NCBI RefSeq assembly: GCF_022414535.1
Contig: NZ_JADWYM010000013.1
Span: 1 to 64,000 of the forward strand
From: Streptomyces sp. MUM 2J
GTDB taxonomy: Bacteria > Actinomycetota > Actinomycetes > Streptomycetales > Streptomycetaceae
Length of the DNA stretch: 64,000 nucleotides
Reading direction: 5' to 3'
Shown here: positions 18,411 to 26,303 of the stretch, one piece after another
How positions within the stretch are numbered: the first letter of the stretch is position 1
Layout of the letters: every line of letters starts with the position of its first letter
The notes under the pieces: model-generated
Databases searched by the model: none
What the model was told of the DNA's origin: nothing
What the model saw: only the letters and a program-made list of their open reading frames with translations
Position numbers and translations under genes: made by a program

Positions 18411-18596
18411 CGGCACGCTGCGCGCGGCGTGCAGCGCGGCGCGGGGGAGCGAGAGAGCGCGGAGGGGGCGAAGGCGCGCACCGGGTCGTGTGTGGAGAGG
18501 TTCCCGGGGGCGCGGCGCCGGGCGTACTCGGGCTTTCGGCCGGTGCGGCGGGAGTGCGTGCCGGGCGCCGCGACGGGGCGAAGGCCGCCTGTCGCC

Positions 18597-19757
18597 CTAG
18601 GCGCCCAGCCCCTGCCGCACCGCCCGCACCAGGGCCTGCGCCCTCGGATCCACCGTCACCGACGTGCGGAAGCCGTTGGTCACGTAGCCGAACGCGATGC
18701 CGCTGTCGGGGTCCGCGAAGCCGAGGGCACCGCCCCGGCCCGGGTGGCCGAAGGAACGCGGGCCCAGCAACGGGGAGGTGCTGCCGTGCAGCATCCAGCC
18801 CGGACCGAACCGTGTGGTGACGAGCAGGACGCGGTCCGCGCCCGCCGACTGCTCGGTACGTGCCAGTCTCCCCGTCTCCGGGGTGAACAGCCGCCGCCCC
18901 CCGTCGACGTCGCCGATGAGCGACGCGTAGACGCGGGCCAGGCCGTCGGCCGTCGCGATCCCGTTGGACGCGGGCAGGGCGGCGGCCCGGTAGGCGGGGT
19001 CGTTCTCGTCGGGCAGCGGCGTGATGGCGGCGAAGGCGCGGCGCGTGAGGGATCGAGGGTCGGCGTGGGCCTCGGCGACCGCCCGCTTGGGCCGGGTCCT
19101 CAGTCCGCCGGCCTCGGGCGCCGGGACTGCGCCGACGCGTCCCACGCGCGTCTGCGCATCCCGGGGGAGGCCGAGCCAGAAGTCGGCACCGGCCGGGTCG
19201 GCGATCTCGCCGGCGACGAACTCCCCGACCGGGCGCCCGGTGACCCGCCGCACCAGCTCGCCCGTCAGCCAGCTGTAGGTCTGCGCGTGGTAGCCGTGCG
19301 CGGTCCCCGGCTCCCAGACCGGTGCCTGCGCCGCGACGGCCTCCGCACCCAGTACCGGGTCGGCGGCCTCGGCGGGCGTGAGCGGGCGGTCGAGAACCGG
19401 TACGCCGGCCCGGTGTGCGAGCAGGTGCCGCACCAGGACCCGCTCCTTGCCGGCCTCCTTGAACCCCGGCCAGTACTCGCCCACCGGGGCGTCCAGGTCC
19501 AGCTCCCCGCGCTGGTGCAGCAGCAGGACCGCCGCCGCGGCGACGCCCTTGGTCGCCGAGCGCACGATCTGCGCGGTGCCGCGCTCCCAGGGCGCGCTGC
19601 CGTCCACGTCCCTGGTGCCGCCCCACAGGTCGACGACCCGATGCCCGTCCCGGTACACGGCGACAGCCGCGCCCCGGTCCCCGAGCACCTCGAAGTTCCG
19701 GACGAAGGCCTCTCTGACCGGCTCGAAGCCCTCGGCCACCGCGCCGTGCACGTCCAC
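18597..19757 (-). CDS. Beta-lactamase-family serine hydrolase (esterase EstB-like)
   Basis: A 386-residue class C beta-lactamase-fold protein. The nucleophile motif SxxK is Ser67-Ala-Thr-Lys70, preceded by WERGTAQIV; a YHAQTYSW segment near 185 supplies the Tyr. No signal peptide is seen, so it is cytoplasmic, more like EstB-type esterases than secreted lactamases. The GTG at 19757 is chosen because GGAGGGAAG lies seven bases before it; a longer frame to 19889 has no ribosome site. It is convergent with the polyketide cluster and marks the return to ordinary chromosome. Substrate unknown. Confidence 0.85.
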   Translation of the reverse strand: MDVHGAVAEGFEPVREAFVRNFEVLGDRGAAVAVYRDGHRVVDLWGGTRDVDGSAPWERGTAQIVRSATKGVAAAAVLLLHQRGELDLDAPVGEYWPGFKEAGKERVLVRHLLAHRAGVPVLDRPLTPAEAADPVLGAEAVAAQAPVWEPGTAHGYHAQTYSWLTGELVRRVTGRPVGEFVAGEIADPAGADFWLGLPRDAQTRVGRVGAVPAPEAGGLRTRPKRAVAEAHADPRSLTRRAFAAITPLPDENDPAYRAAALPASNGIATADGLARVYASLIGDVDGGRRLFTPETGRLARTEQSAGADRVLLVTTRFGPGWMLHGSTSPLLGPRSFGHPGRGGALGFADPDSGIAFGYVTNGFRTSVTVDPRAQALVRAVRQGLGA

Positions 19758-19831
19758 GCCCGCACTTCCCTCCGAATCGCCTGCGACTGTGCGGGCAACA
19801 CCGTAGTCGGGCCTGCGATTCCCCGGCCCCG

Positions 19832-20290
19832 CTACCCCAGCACGATCGTTACGTCGATGTTGTCGCGGGTGGCGTTCGAGTACGGGCACACCTCGTGCGC
19901 CGCGTCCACCAGCTGCCCGGCCGTTTCCCCGTCCAGCACCGGCAGGGAGACGCTGAGCGCCACGGCCAGACCGTAGCCCCGGTGCAGGTTGGGGCCGAGG
20001 CCGACCTTCGCGGCCACGGTGGAGCCGGTCAGGTCGTACCCCGCACGGTTGCCGACCAGGATGAGCGCGTTGTGGAAGCAGGAGGCGTAGCCGGCTGCGA
20101 ACAACTGTTCCGGGTTGGTGCCGTTGCCGTCGCCGCCGAGTTCCGGAGGCATCGCGACCCTCAGGTCGAGCTGCCCGTCGTGGCTGGTGACGTAGCCGTC
20201 CCGGCCGCCGTGCGCGGTCGCCTCGGCGACGTACATGATCTTGGTCGGACGGGTGTCGGGACCGGTCTCGGTGGCCGCGCCGTCAGTCAT
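19832..20290 (-). CDS. ohr: Organic hydroperoxide resistance protein (Ohr/OsmC family)
   Basis: A 152-residue thiol peroxidase. Both catalytic cysteines are present in their motifs: AAGYASCFHNAL (Cys near 71) and HEVCPYSNATRDNIDV (Cys near 136). It reduces organic and fatty-acid hydroperoxides, using lipoyl thiols for recycling. The ATG is preceded by GGGGGAG. An inverted repeat at 20313-20335 is a candidate operator, and the OhrR-like regulator is encoded 0.4 kb upstream on the same strand. Confidence 0.93.
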   Translation of the reverse strand: MTDGAATETGPDTRPTKIMYVAEATAHGGRDGYVTSHDGQLDLRVAMPPELGGDGNGTNPEQLFAAGYASCFHNALILVGNRAGYDLTGSTVAAKVGLGPNLHRGYGLAVALSVSLPVLDGETAGQLVDAAHEVCPYSNATRDNIDVTIVLG

Positions 20291-20312
20291 GGTGGGGCTC
20301 CCCCGGAAAGAG

Positions 20313-20335
20313 TGCGCACAAAATCATCGTGCACA
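20313..20335. promoter_or_regulatory. Inverted repeat upstream of ohr (candidate OhrR operator)
   Basis: TGCGCAC and GTGCACA arms (6 of 7 pairs) are separated by nine A/T-rich bases, 23 bases before the ohr start. Position over the likely promoter and the nearby OhrR-like gene suggest an operator. The sequence differs from the ACAATT-type sites known for other OhrR proteins. Confidence 0.45.
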
Positions 20336-20517
20336 AGGTACTGGCCGGTCGGTCAGTTGGACAGCCCAGGGGATGTGACCTCGGGTAACCCGGTCCGGGT
20401 GGCTCCGTTCGGTCCGGGCGGCTCCGTTCGGCCGGTCCCGCCTGGCAGGGCGACGGGGTGTGCCGGAGGATGCTGCTGACACCCCGGACACGACACCGCG
20501 GCCAGGAGAGACACGGC

Positions 20518-20784
20518 ATGCACAGCAGGCACCACCGGCGCGCACGGCGCACGTTCCGAGGCCGCGTCCAGTGGCTGCTCCTGCTGGCGGCCTCCGTGCT
20601 CGCCGGCGCCCTCGGCTCGGCTGCGGCACGTGCCGCAGGGGCTCCCGCGCCGGCCGGGGGCGAGGGGCGCCCGGGGCACTCCTGCGCGCCGGAGACGAAG
20701 GGCGCGCGGGTCGTCACGACGCGCTGTGTGCCGTCCCGTCCGCACGCCGCGCGAGACTCCACAACTCCTCGCGCAGCCGCGTGA
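20518..20784 (+). CDS. Possible small secreted protein, unknown function
   Basis: An 88-residue frame starts at an ATG preceded by AGGAGAGAC. The product has an Arg-rich N-terminus (RRARRTFRGR), one hydrophobic helix (WLLLLAASVLAGALGSAAA, about 19-37) and an Ala-rich cleavage-like site, as in a signal peptide, followed by ~45 residues with two Cys. Its last 70 bases overlap the convergent regulator gene, which weakens the case. No family recognised. Confidence 0.35.
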   Translation: MHSRHHRRARRTFRGRVQWLLLLAASVLAGALGSAAARAAGAPAPAGGEGRPGHSCAPETKGARVVTTRCVPSRPHAARDSTTPRAAA

Positions 20785-21298
20785 CGTCCTGAGCGCCGAG
20801 CCCTGTCGCCGCGAACAGGGCGCCGGGTATGCGCGCCGCGCGCTCCTTGAGTTCCTCCGCGCGCCCCGTGCACGCCACCAGCACCGAGCGTTCGTCGCGC
20901 GCCGCGCGCTCCCGGCGCACCAGCCCTGCCGACTCCATCCGTTTCAGCAGCGGCGACACCGTGCCGTAGTCGAGCCGCAGCGCGCCGGCCAGCTCCTTCA
21001 CCGTGGTCTCGCCGCGCTCCCACAGCACGAGCAGGACGAGGTACTGCGGGTAGGTGACGCCCAGCTCCTCCAGGAGCGGGCGGTAGGCGGCCGTCACCGC
21101 ACGCTGGGCGGCGTACAGCGCGAAGCACAGCTGGTCGTCCAGCCGCAGCGACCCCGCGCCCGCTCCGGGCCCGCCGGCTCTGGGTACCCGCTCCTCCCCG
21201 GCCCTCTCGCGGGTGGCCCACCCGGTCTTCTTCGGGCTCTTGGCCGGGTTCCCGGCCTTCTCCGCCCCCTCGGCTCCCTCTTCCTCCAGTTGCGTCAC
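20714..21298 (-). CDS. OhrR-like MarR-family regulator
   Basis: A 194-residue winged-helix repressor. DDQLCFALYAAQRAV near residue 54-68 holds the peroxide-sensing Cys (Cys58) of OhrR proteins; LRLDYGTVSPLLKRMESAGLVRRERAARDERSV is the recognition helix and wing. An unusual ~50-residue Lys/Glu/Gly-rich N-terminal extension precedes the domain. The GTG overlaps the stop of cbiO (GTGA), so the repressor is translated with the metal-uptake operon, and ohr lies downstream on the same strand. Oxidation of Cys58 should release DNA at ohr. Confidence 0.85.
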   Translation of the reverse strand: MTQLEEEGAEGAEKAGNPAKSPKKTGWATRERAGEERVPRAGGPGAGAGSLRLDDQLCFALYAAQRAVTAAYRPLLEELGVTYPQYLVLLVLWERGETTVKELAGALRLDYGTVSPLLKRMESAGLVRRERAARDERSVLVACTGRAEELKERAARIPGALFAATGLGAQDVTRLREELWSLARRADGTAHSAS

Positions 21299-22053
21299 GC
21301 GCCCATTGTCACGGAGCGCGGGTCGAAGCCGAAGGGCAGCTCCAGACGGTGGGCCCGCATGAGCGCGTCGTCGGCGAGCAGATCGGCGGTCGTCCCGTCC
21401 GCCGCGATCACGCCGTCGCTGAGGATCAGCGAGCGCGGGCACAGTTCCAGGGCATAGGGCAGGTCGTGGGTGACCATCAGCACGGTGACGTTCAGGGACC
21501 GCAGGATGTCGGCGAGTTCCCGGCGGGAGGCCGGGTCGAGGTTGGAGGAGGGCTCGTCCAGGACGAGGATCTCCGGCTCCATCGCCAGGACCGTCGCCAC
21601 CGCCACGCGGCGGCGCTGCCCGAAGGACAGATGGTGCGGCGGGCGGTCCTTGAACGCCGCCATGCCGACCTGCGCCAGAGCCCGGTCCACGCGCTTCTCC
21701 AGCTCCGGCCCCCTCAGTCCGGCGGCGGCCGGCCCGAACGCGACGTCCTCGCGGACCGTCGGCATGAACAGCTGGTCGTCGGGGTCCTGGAAGACGATGC
21801 CGACCTTGCGCCGGATCTCCGCCATGTTCCGCCTGTTCACGGGCAGCCCGGCCACCGTCACCGTCCCCGTGCCGCCGGAGAGGATCCCGTTGAGGTGCAG
21901 GACGAGGGTCGTCTTGCCGGCGCCGTTCGGGCCGAGCAGCGCGACCCGCTCGCCGCGCCCGATGCCGAAGTCCACGCCGAACAGCGCCTGGTGCCCGTCG
22001 GGGTAGGCGAAGGCCAGACCGGCCACTTCCAGAGAAGGTGTCACAGGAACCAT
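21295..22053 (-). CDS. cbiO: Cobalt/nickel ECF transporter ATPase CbiO
   Basis: A 252-residue ABC ATPase. Walker A GPNGAGKT (near 43), Q-loop FQDPDDQLF, signature LSFGQRRRVAVA, Walker B ILVLDEP and the switch His in VTHDLPYAL are all present. It energises the CbiM/CbiQ membrane complex. The ATG at 22053 gives MVPVTPSLEVAGL; the start overlaps the end of cbiQ by 13 bases. Its own stop overlaps the OhrR-like gene. Cobalt versus nickel cannot be separated by the ATPase. Confidence 0.93.
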   Translation of the reverse strand: MVPVTPSLEVAGLAFAYPDGHQALFGVDFGIGRGERVALLGPNGAGKTTLVLHLNGILSGGTGTVTVAGLPVNRRNMAEIRRKVGIVFQDPDDQLFMPTVREDVAFGPAAAGLRGPELEKRVDRALAQVGMAAFKDRPPHHLSFGQRRRVAVATVLAMEPEILVLDEPSSNLDPASRRELADILRSLNVTVLMVTHDLPYALELCPRSLILSDGVIAADGTTADLLADDALMRAHRLELPFGFDPRSVTMGA

Positions 22054-22802
22054 CCCAGCAGACAGACGATCAGTGCCGCGAACGGCAGGGCGAACGCGTA
22101 CGACCACTGCGTGCGCGTGGCGGTCACCTCGTCGATCACCGGCATCGTGCCGGCGTATCCACGGCTGACCATGGCCAGGTGCACGCGCTCCCCGCGCTCG
22201 TAGGAGCGGATGAACAGAGCACCGGCGGACTTCGCGAGCACGCCCCAGTGGCGCACGCCGCGTGCCTCGAAGCCGCGCGACTCGCGTGCGATCCGCATGC
22301 GCCGCATCTCGTCGGTGATGACGTCGCCGTAGCGGATCATGAAGGACGCGATCTGCACGAGCAGGGGCGGCAGCTTCAGCCGCTGCAGCCCGAGCAGCAG
22401 CTCGCGCAACTCGGTGGTGGAGGCCAGCAGAACGGAGGCGGCGACACCGAGGGTGCCCTTGGCCAGCACGTTCCAGGCTCCCCACAGGCCGTTGACGCTC
22501 AGCGACAGCCCCAGTACGTCCACCCGCTCGCCCTCCGCCACGAACGGCATGAGCACGGCGAACGCGACGAACGGCACCTCGATCAGCAGCCGCTTGAGGA
22601 GAAAGCCGGCCGGCACGCGCGCGGAGCGGGCGACGACGCCCAGCAGGACGGCGTACAGGCCGAACGCCCACATCGCCTCCCGCGGCGTGGAGACCACCAC
22701 GACGACGAAGGCGAACACGGCGGCCAGCTTGGTGTGCGGCGGCAGTGCGTGCACCGGCGTGTGACCGTGCCGGTAGAGCCGGTGCGCGTGCCCGGCGCCC
22801 AT
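22041..22802 (-). CDS. cbiQ: Cobalt/nickel ECF transporter transmembrane protein CbiQ
   Basis: A 253-residue membrane protein with five to six hydrophobic segments. It has the two Ala-Arg-Gly-type coupling motifs of ECF T-components (ARESRGFEARG near 171 and AMVSRGYAG near 210) that contact the ATPase. The N-terminus is His-rich (GHAHRLYRHGH). The ATG is one base downstream of the cbiM stop and the end overlaps cbiO. Confidence 0.92.
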   Translation of the reverse strand: MGAGHAHRLYRHGHTPVHALPPHTKLAAVFAFVVVVVSTPREAMWAFGLYAVLLGVVARSARVPAGFLLKRLLIEVPFVAFAVLMPFVAEGERVDVLGLSLSVNGLWGAWNVLAKGTLGVAASVLLASTTELRELLLGLQRLKLPPLLVQIASFMIRYGDVITDEMRRMRIARESRGFEARGVRHWGVLAKSAGALFIRSYERGERVHLAMVSRGYAGTMPVIDEVTATRTQWSYAFALPFAALIVCLLGWFL

Positions 22803-22803
22803 C

Positions 22804-23868
22804 TCAGGAGCTCTCCACGGCGGTGGAGGCGGGTGACGTGTGGCGCGTGCGCCGCCTGCGCACGGTCCAGAACACCGCGCTGCCCGCCACCGCCGTCGCG
22901 CCCACGCCGATCACACCGGCCAGCCCGCCGGACAGGCGCGCGTCGGCGACGTCCTTCACGCCGTAGCCGGCGAGCGGGGAATCCGCCGCGGCGTGCCCCG
23001 CGGCCTTCTGGTCGATGCCGTGGTCGGCGGCGACCTTCTCCAGGCCGTCAGGGCTGGAGGAGGCGTAGAAGCTGACGAACCCGGCGAGCACGAGCGAGGT
23101 GACCAGGCCGGTGAGCCACAGCGCACGCCGGGAGGTGCGCGCCGCGGCAGGTGCCGTGCGGGCCCCCGCCGACGCGGGCGTGTCCACGAGTACGCCGTTC
23201 ACGCGCAGCTTCAGGCGCTGTTGAAGGCCGCGCGCGCCGTGCACGAGATCGGGGCGCACGGCGATCACGGCGCTCACCGTCAGGGCGGTGATCGCGGCCT
23301 CGCCGAGGCCGATCAGCACGTGCACGCCGATCATCGCGGTGGCGACCTTGCCGATCGGGACGTCGGTGGTGCCGCCGACCGCGTAGATCAGGGTGAAGGC
23401 GACCGCCGCCGCGGGTACCGAGACGAGCGCGGCGGCGAAGGAGGCGACGGAAACGGACCGGCGGGAGCGTGGCAGAACCTTCACCAGCAGGCGGAAGACG
23501 GCGTACGAGGCGACCGTCGTCACGATCGCCATGTCGGTGATGTTGACGCCGAGGGCGGTCAGCCCGCCGTCGGCGAAGAGGATGCCCTGCACGAGCAGGA
23601 CGACCGAGACGCACAGGATGCCGGTGAAGGGGCCGACGAGGATCGCCGCGAGCGCCCCGCCCAGCAGATGTCCGCTGGTTCCGGCGGCCACCGGGAAGTT
23701 CAGCATCTGCACCGCGAAGATGAACGCCGCGACCAGTCCGGCCAGGGGCGCCGTTCTTTCGTCCAGTTCCCGCCGTGCGCCGCGCAGGCTCACGGCGATG
23801 GCGGAGGCGGCGACCACACCGGTCGCCGCGGAGACGGGGGCGTCGATGAATCCGTCAGGCACATGCAC
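22804..23868 (-). CDS. cbiM: Cobalt/nickel substrate-binding protein CbiM fused to PDGLE (CbiN-like) domain
   Basis: A 354-residue protein. The N-terminal metal-binding start MHVPDGFID is kept, with Met1-His2 free for metal binding after normal processing, followed by six to seven helices of CbiM/NikM. After residue ~240 comes a fused PDGLE domain (SSPDGLEKVAADHGI) with two helices, which replaces separate CbiN/NikN. The fused form occurs in both cobalt and nickel systems. The GTG at 23868 is chosen because the product must begin MHVPDG. No B12 riboswitch is visible upstream; a Nur-box-like site at 23889-23905 points to nickel. Confidence 0.92.
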   Translation of the reverse strand: MHVPDGFIDAPVSAATGVVAASAIAVSLRGARRELDERTAPLAGLVAAFIFAVQMLNFPVAAGTSGHLLGGALAAILVGPFTGILCVSVVLLVQGILFADGGLTALGVNITDMAIVTTVASYAVFRLLVKVLPRSRRSVSVASFAAALVSVPAAAVAFTLIYAVGGTTDVPIGKVATAMIGVHVLIGLGEAAITALTVSAVIAVRPDLVHGARGLQQRLKLRVNGVLVDTPASAGARTAPAAARTSRRALWLTGLVTSLVLAGFVSFYASSSPDGLEKVAADHGIDQKAAGHAAADSPLAGYGVKDVADARLSGGLAGVIGVGATAVAGSAVFWTVRRRRTRHTSPASTAVESS

Positions 23869-23888
23869 CGTTCGATGATAGTGGCTTA

Positions 23889-23905
23889 ATGCGAACAGGT
23901 TGCAA
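23889..23905 (-). promoter_or_regulatory. Nur-box-like inverted repeat before cbiM
   Basis: On the minus strand the site reads TTGCAA-N5-TCGCAT, 21 bases before the cbiM start. The published Nur (nickel uptake regulator, Fur family) box in Streptomyces is tTGCaa-N5-ttGCAA: the left half matches fully, the right half at four of six bases. Placement over the start region would allow nickel-dependent repression. Confidence 0.45.
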
Positions 23906-24034
23906 GAGCGAGAGGCTTGTCGCCGCCGTGGGGGATGTCACGGCCCGAGGGGCGCGTTCCGGGAAATGTGCGACATTGGAGAGGTAGCGGATGCACAGCT
24001 TCCGCGTAGGCCACTCAGGGTAAGGGGCCGGACG

Positions 24035-24364
24035 ATGTCTGTAGTCGAGCAGTACGCGCGAGCCCACATCGTCACGGACGACTTCGAGGAGGAATCGCCG
24101 GCCGTACCGGTGGTTCTCAAATACGACCCCGACGATCCCCGCTCCATCCGGTTCGGTCTCCCCGGCACCCATGAATGGACCGTCGCCCGCACCCTCCTGG
24201 AGCAGGGGCTGCGCGCCCCGGTCGGTACCGGCTCCGTCCGGGTGTGGCCCTGCGGCCGCGTCCAGGCCGTCGTCGAGTTCCACTCTTCGCAGGGCGTGTC
24301 CGTCGTCCAGTTCGAGTCGAAGGCGCTCCTGGGCTTCCTGCGCCGGACCTATCTGGCCGCCTAG
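24035..24364 (+). CDS. ssgE: SsgA-like sporulation/cell-division protein (SsgE-type)
   Basis: A 109-residue SsgA-like protein, a family limited to sporulating actinomycetes that steers septum formation, peptidoglycan and spore separation. The family core is clear: VVLKYDPDDPRSIRF, EWTVARTLLEQGLRAPVGTGSVRVWP, and a C-terminal LLGFLRRTYLAA. The ATG follows AAGGGG at eight bases. The neighbours, two PBP-type transpeptidases on the opposite strand, match what I recall for S. coelicolor ssgE; that neighbourhood, not the sequence alone, supports the symbol. SsgE is linked to autolytic spore separation. Confidence 0.82.
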   Translation: MSVVEQYARAHIVTDDFEEESPAVPVVLKYDPDDPRSIRFGLPGTHEWTVARTLLEQGLRAPVGTGSVRVWPCGRVQAVVEFHSSQGVSVVQFESKALLGFLRRTYLAA

Positions 24365-24521
24365 GGTGCCCATCGACCACGCACCCACGGCAGCGCCCGC
24401 CCGGCCGGCCGTCCGCTTCCCGGCCCCCGCTACCGGGCCCCTCCGTGTCGGGCCTCCCGGCCCTCCGGGCTCTCGCCCCTTCGCCCGGCCCGCGCACCGG
24501 CCGTCGTCCCGCCGGGCCCGC

Positions 24522-26189
24522 TCAACCGCCCATCCGGAGCAGTGACGCCACGATCGGTCCTGCTGTGTCGCCGCCGTGCCCGCCCGCCTGCACCACGCCG
24601 GCTGCGGCGAGATCGCCCCGGTAGGCCGTGAACCACCCGTCGGGCTTCTCCTGCCCGCCGACCTCCGCGGAGCCCGTCTTCGCACCGGAGTCCGGGCCGA
24701 GTCCGCGCATGGCCTGGGCGGCCGTGCCGTAGGACGCCGTGAACCGCATCATCTCGCGCAGCTGCGCCACCGTGGAGGCCGACAGCGAGCGCGAGGCGGT
24801 GGCCAGCGTGCGGTGGTCGACGTCGGGGGAGACGAGGTAGGGCTGGTGGAAGTGGCCGGACTTCACTGTCGCCGCCACCGACGCCATGTTCAGCGGGTTC
24901 ATCCGGACCCCGCCCTGCCCGATCAGCGAGGCCGCCATCGGTGCCGCCGACTGCACCGGCACCGAGCCGTCGAACGACGGCACGCCGATCGCCCAGTTGT
25001 CCATCGACAGGCCGAACACCTGCTGCGCCTGCCGGGTCAGGTCGCTGTTGCCGAGCTTCGGGGCCTGGCTGATGAAGGCGGTGTTGCAGGAACGCGCGAA
25101 GCTCGCCTTGAGGGTGCCGCCCTTGATCTCGAAGTTGTCGTCGTTGTGGAACTTCCAGCCGCCGTAGGTGAACGTCTTCGGGCACGGGTGCTGCTTGTCG
25201 GCCGACCCCAGACCCTTCTCGATCAGCATCGACGACGTGATGATCTTCATGGTGGAGCCGGGCGCGAGCATCCCCTGGAACCCGACGTTGAAACCGTGGC
25301 CGCTGTTCGCCACCGCGAGGATCTCCCCCGTCGACGGGCGGACCATCACCACCGACGCCTTCGACCACTTCGCGACCTGCTGCTCTGCGGCCGCCTGGTA
25401 GACCGGGCTCAGCGTGGTCCGCACCGTGCCCGGCGTGCCCTTGCTCAGCTCCAGGAGCGTCTTGTCGGAGAGCTTCCTCGCCTTCGCGTCCTTGCCCCGG
25501 ACCACCCGCAGTTCGACACCGGCCGTGCCGCCGGCCTTCTCGCCGTACTTCTCGCGCAGCCCGTCCAGGACGGTGCCCAGGGACGGGTACTCGGCGGCCG
25601 TGATCTCGCCGCCGTGGCGGTCCAGCGCCTTCACCGGCGGGGTGCCGGACTCGCCGGTGACGAGGGTGTCGCCGTCCCGCAGATCCGGGTGGACCACGGC
25701 GGCGTGCCAGTCGACGACCGGCTCGCCGTCACCGGTGCGCCGGACGACGGTCAGCGCGCTGGTGTAGGAGAGCGGCTTGGTGACGCCGCCGTAGCTCACC
25801 GTGCCCTTGACCGAGAACGGCACCTTGCCGCCCGTGGGCGTGCCCGCGGTGAACGTCGCCTTCTCGATGTGGGCGTCCTTGACGAACCCCGTCAGCAGGG
25901 CGGTGGCGGCCTGCGGATCGTCGGTCGCGGACGCCGCCTGCGGAAGACGGCCCTGCTGCCAGGCGGTCAGGAACGTCTGCGCGGCCGAGGTGACCTCCGC
26001 CGCGGACAGCGGGCCGGTTCCCACGGCCTTCGCATGGCCGGCAGCGGCGGTGGGCGTACGGTCGTCGGCCGCGGCACCGCCGCCGTACAGCGCGTACGCG
26101 CCGGCGCCGCCGACCACCACCGCGAGCACGCCGCCCACCACGGCCGGCTTGGTTCTGCGTCGCTGGTCGACGCGTCTTCTCTTGCCCAC
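24522..26189 (-). CDS. Penicillin-binding protein transpeptidase (MecA_N-type), copy 1
   Basis: A 555-residue class B PBP: one N-terminal membrane anchor (AVVGGVLAVVVGGAGAYALYG), an NTF2-like MecA_N domain (about 55-165), a dimerisation segment and a transpeptidase domain with STMK (nucleophile Ser), SCN and KTGSAE motifs. It should cross-link peptidoglycan outside the membrane. The GTG at 26189 is preferred to one two codons upstream because GAAGGAAC then has normal spacing. A paralogue is encoded 114 bases upstream on the same strand. Next to ssgE, a role in sporulation or spore wall synthesis is plausible. Confidence 0.93.
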   Translation of the reverse strand: MGKRRRVDQRRRTKPAVVGGVLAVVVGGAGAYALYGGGAAADDRTPTAAAGHAKAVGTGPLSAAEVTSAAQTFLTAWQQGRLPQAASATDDPQAATALLTGFVKDAHIEKATFTAGTPTGGKVPFSVKGTVSYGGVTKPLSYTSALTVVRRTGDGEPVVDWHAAVVHPDLRDGDTLVTGESGTPPVKALDRHGGEITAAEYPSLGTVLDGLREKYGEKAGGTAGVELRVVRGKDAKARKLSDKTLLELSKGTPGTVRTTLSPVYQAAAEQQVAKWSKASVVMVRPSTGEILAVANSGHGFNVGFQGMLAPGSTMKIITSSMLIEKGLGSADKQHPCPKTFTYGGWKFHNDDNFEIKGGTLKASFARSCNTAFISQAPKLGNSDLTRQAQQVFGLSMDNWAIGVPSFDGSVPVQSAAPMAASLIGQGGVRMNPLNMASVAATVKSGHFHQPYLVSPDVDHRTLATASRSLSASTVAQLREMMRFTASYGTAAQAMRGLGPDSGAKTGSAEVGGQEKPDGWFTAYRGDLAAAGVVQAGGHGGDTAGPIVASLLRMGG

Positions 26190-26303
26190 TGCCACCGTTC
26201 CTTCGCAATCCCCAGGGCTCCGTGCCCCCGCGCCCTCGCGCCCTTGTCGTTCTCACGCACCCCAACGACGGCGACCAGCCTAGGTCCCGTCCTCGGGGGG
26301 ACG

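Noticed and set aside
23869..24034. Cobalamin riboswitch before cbiM
   Set aside because: The gap to the next gene is only ~166 bases and has no B12-box-like conserved segments; a Nur-type site fits better.
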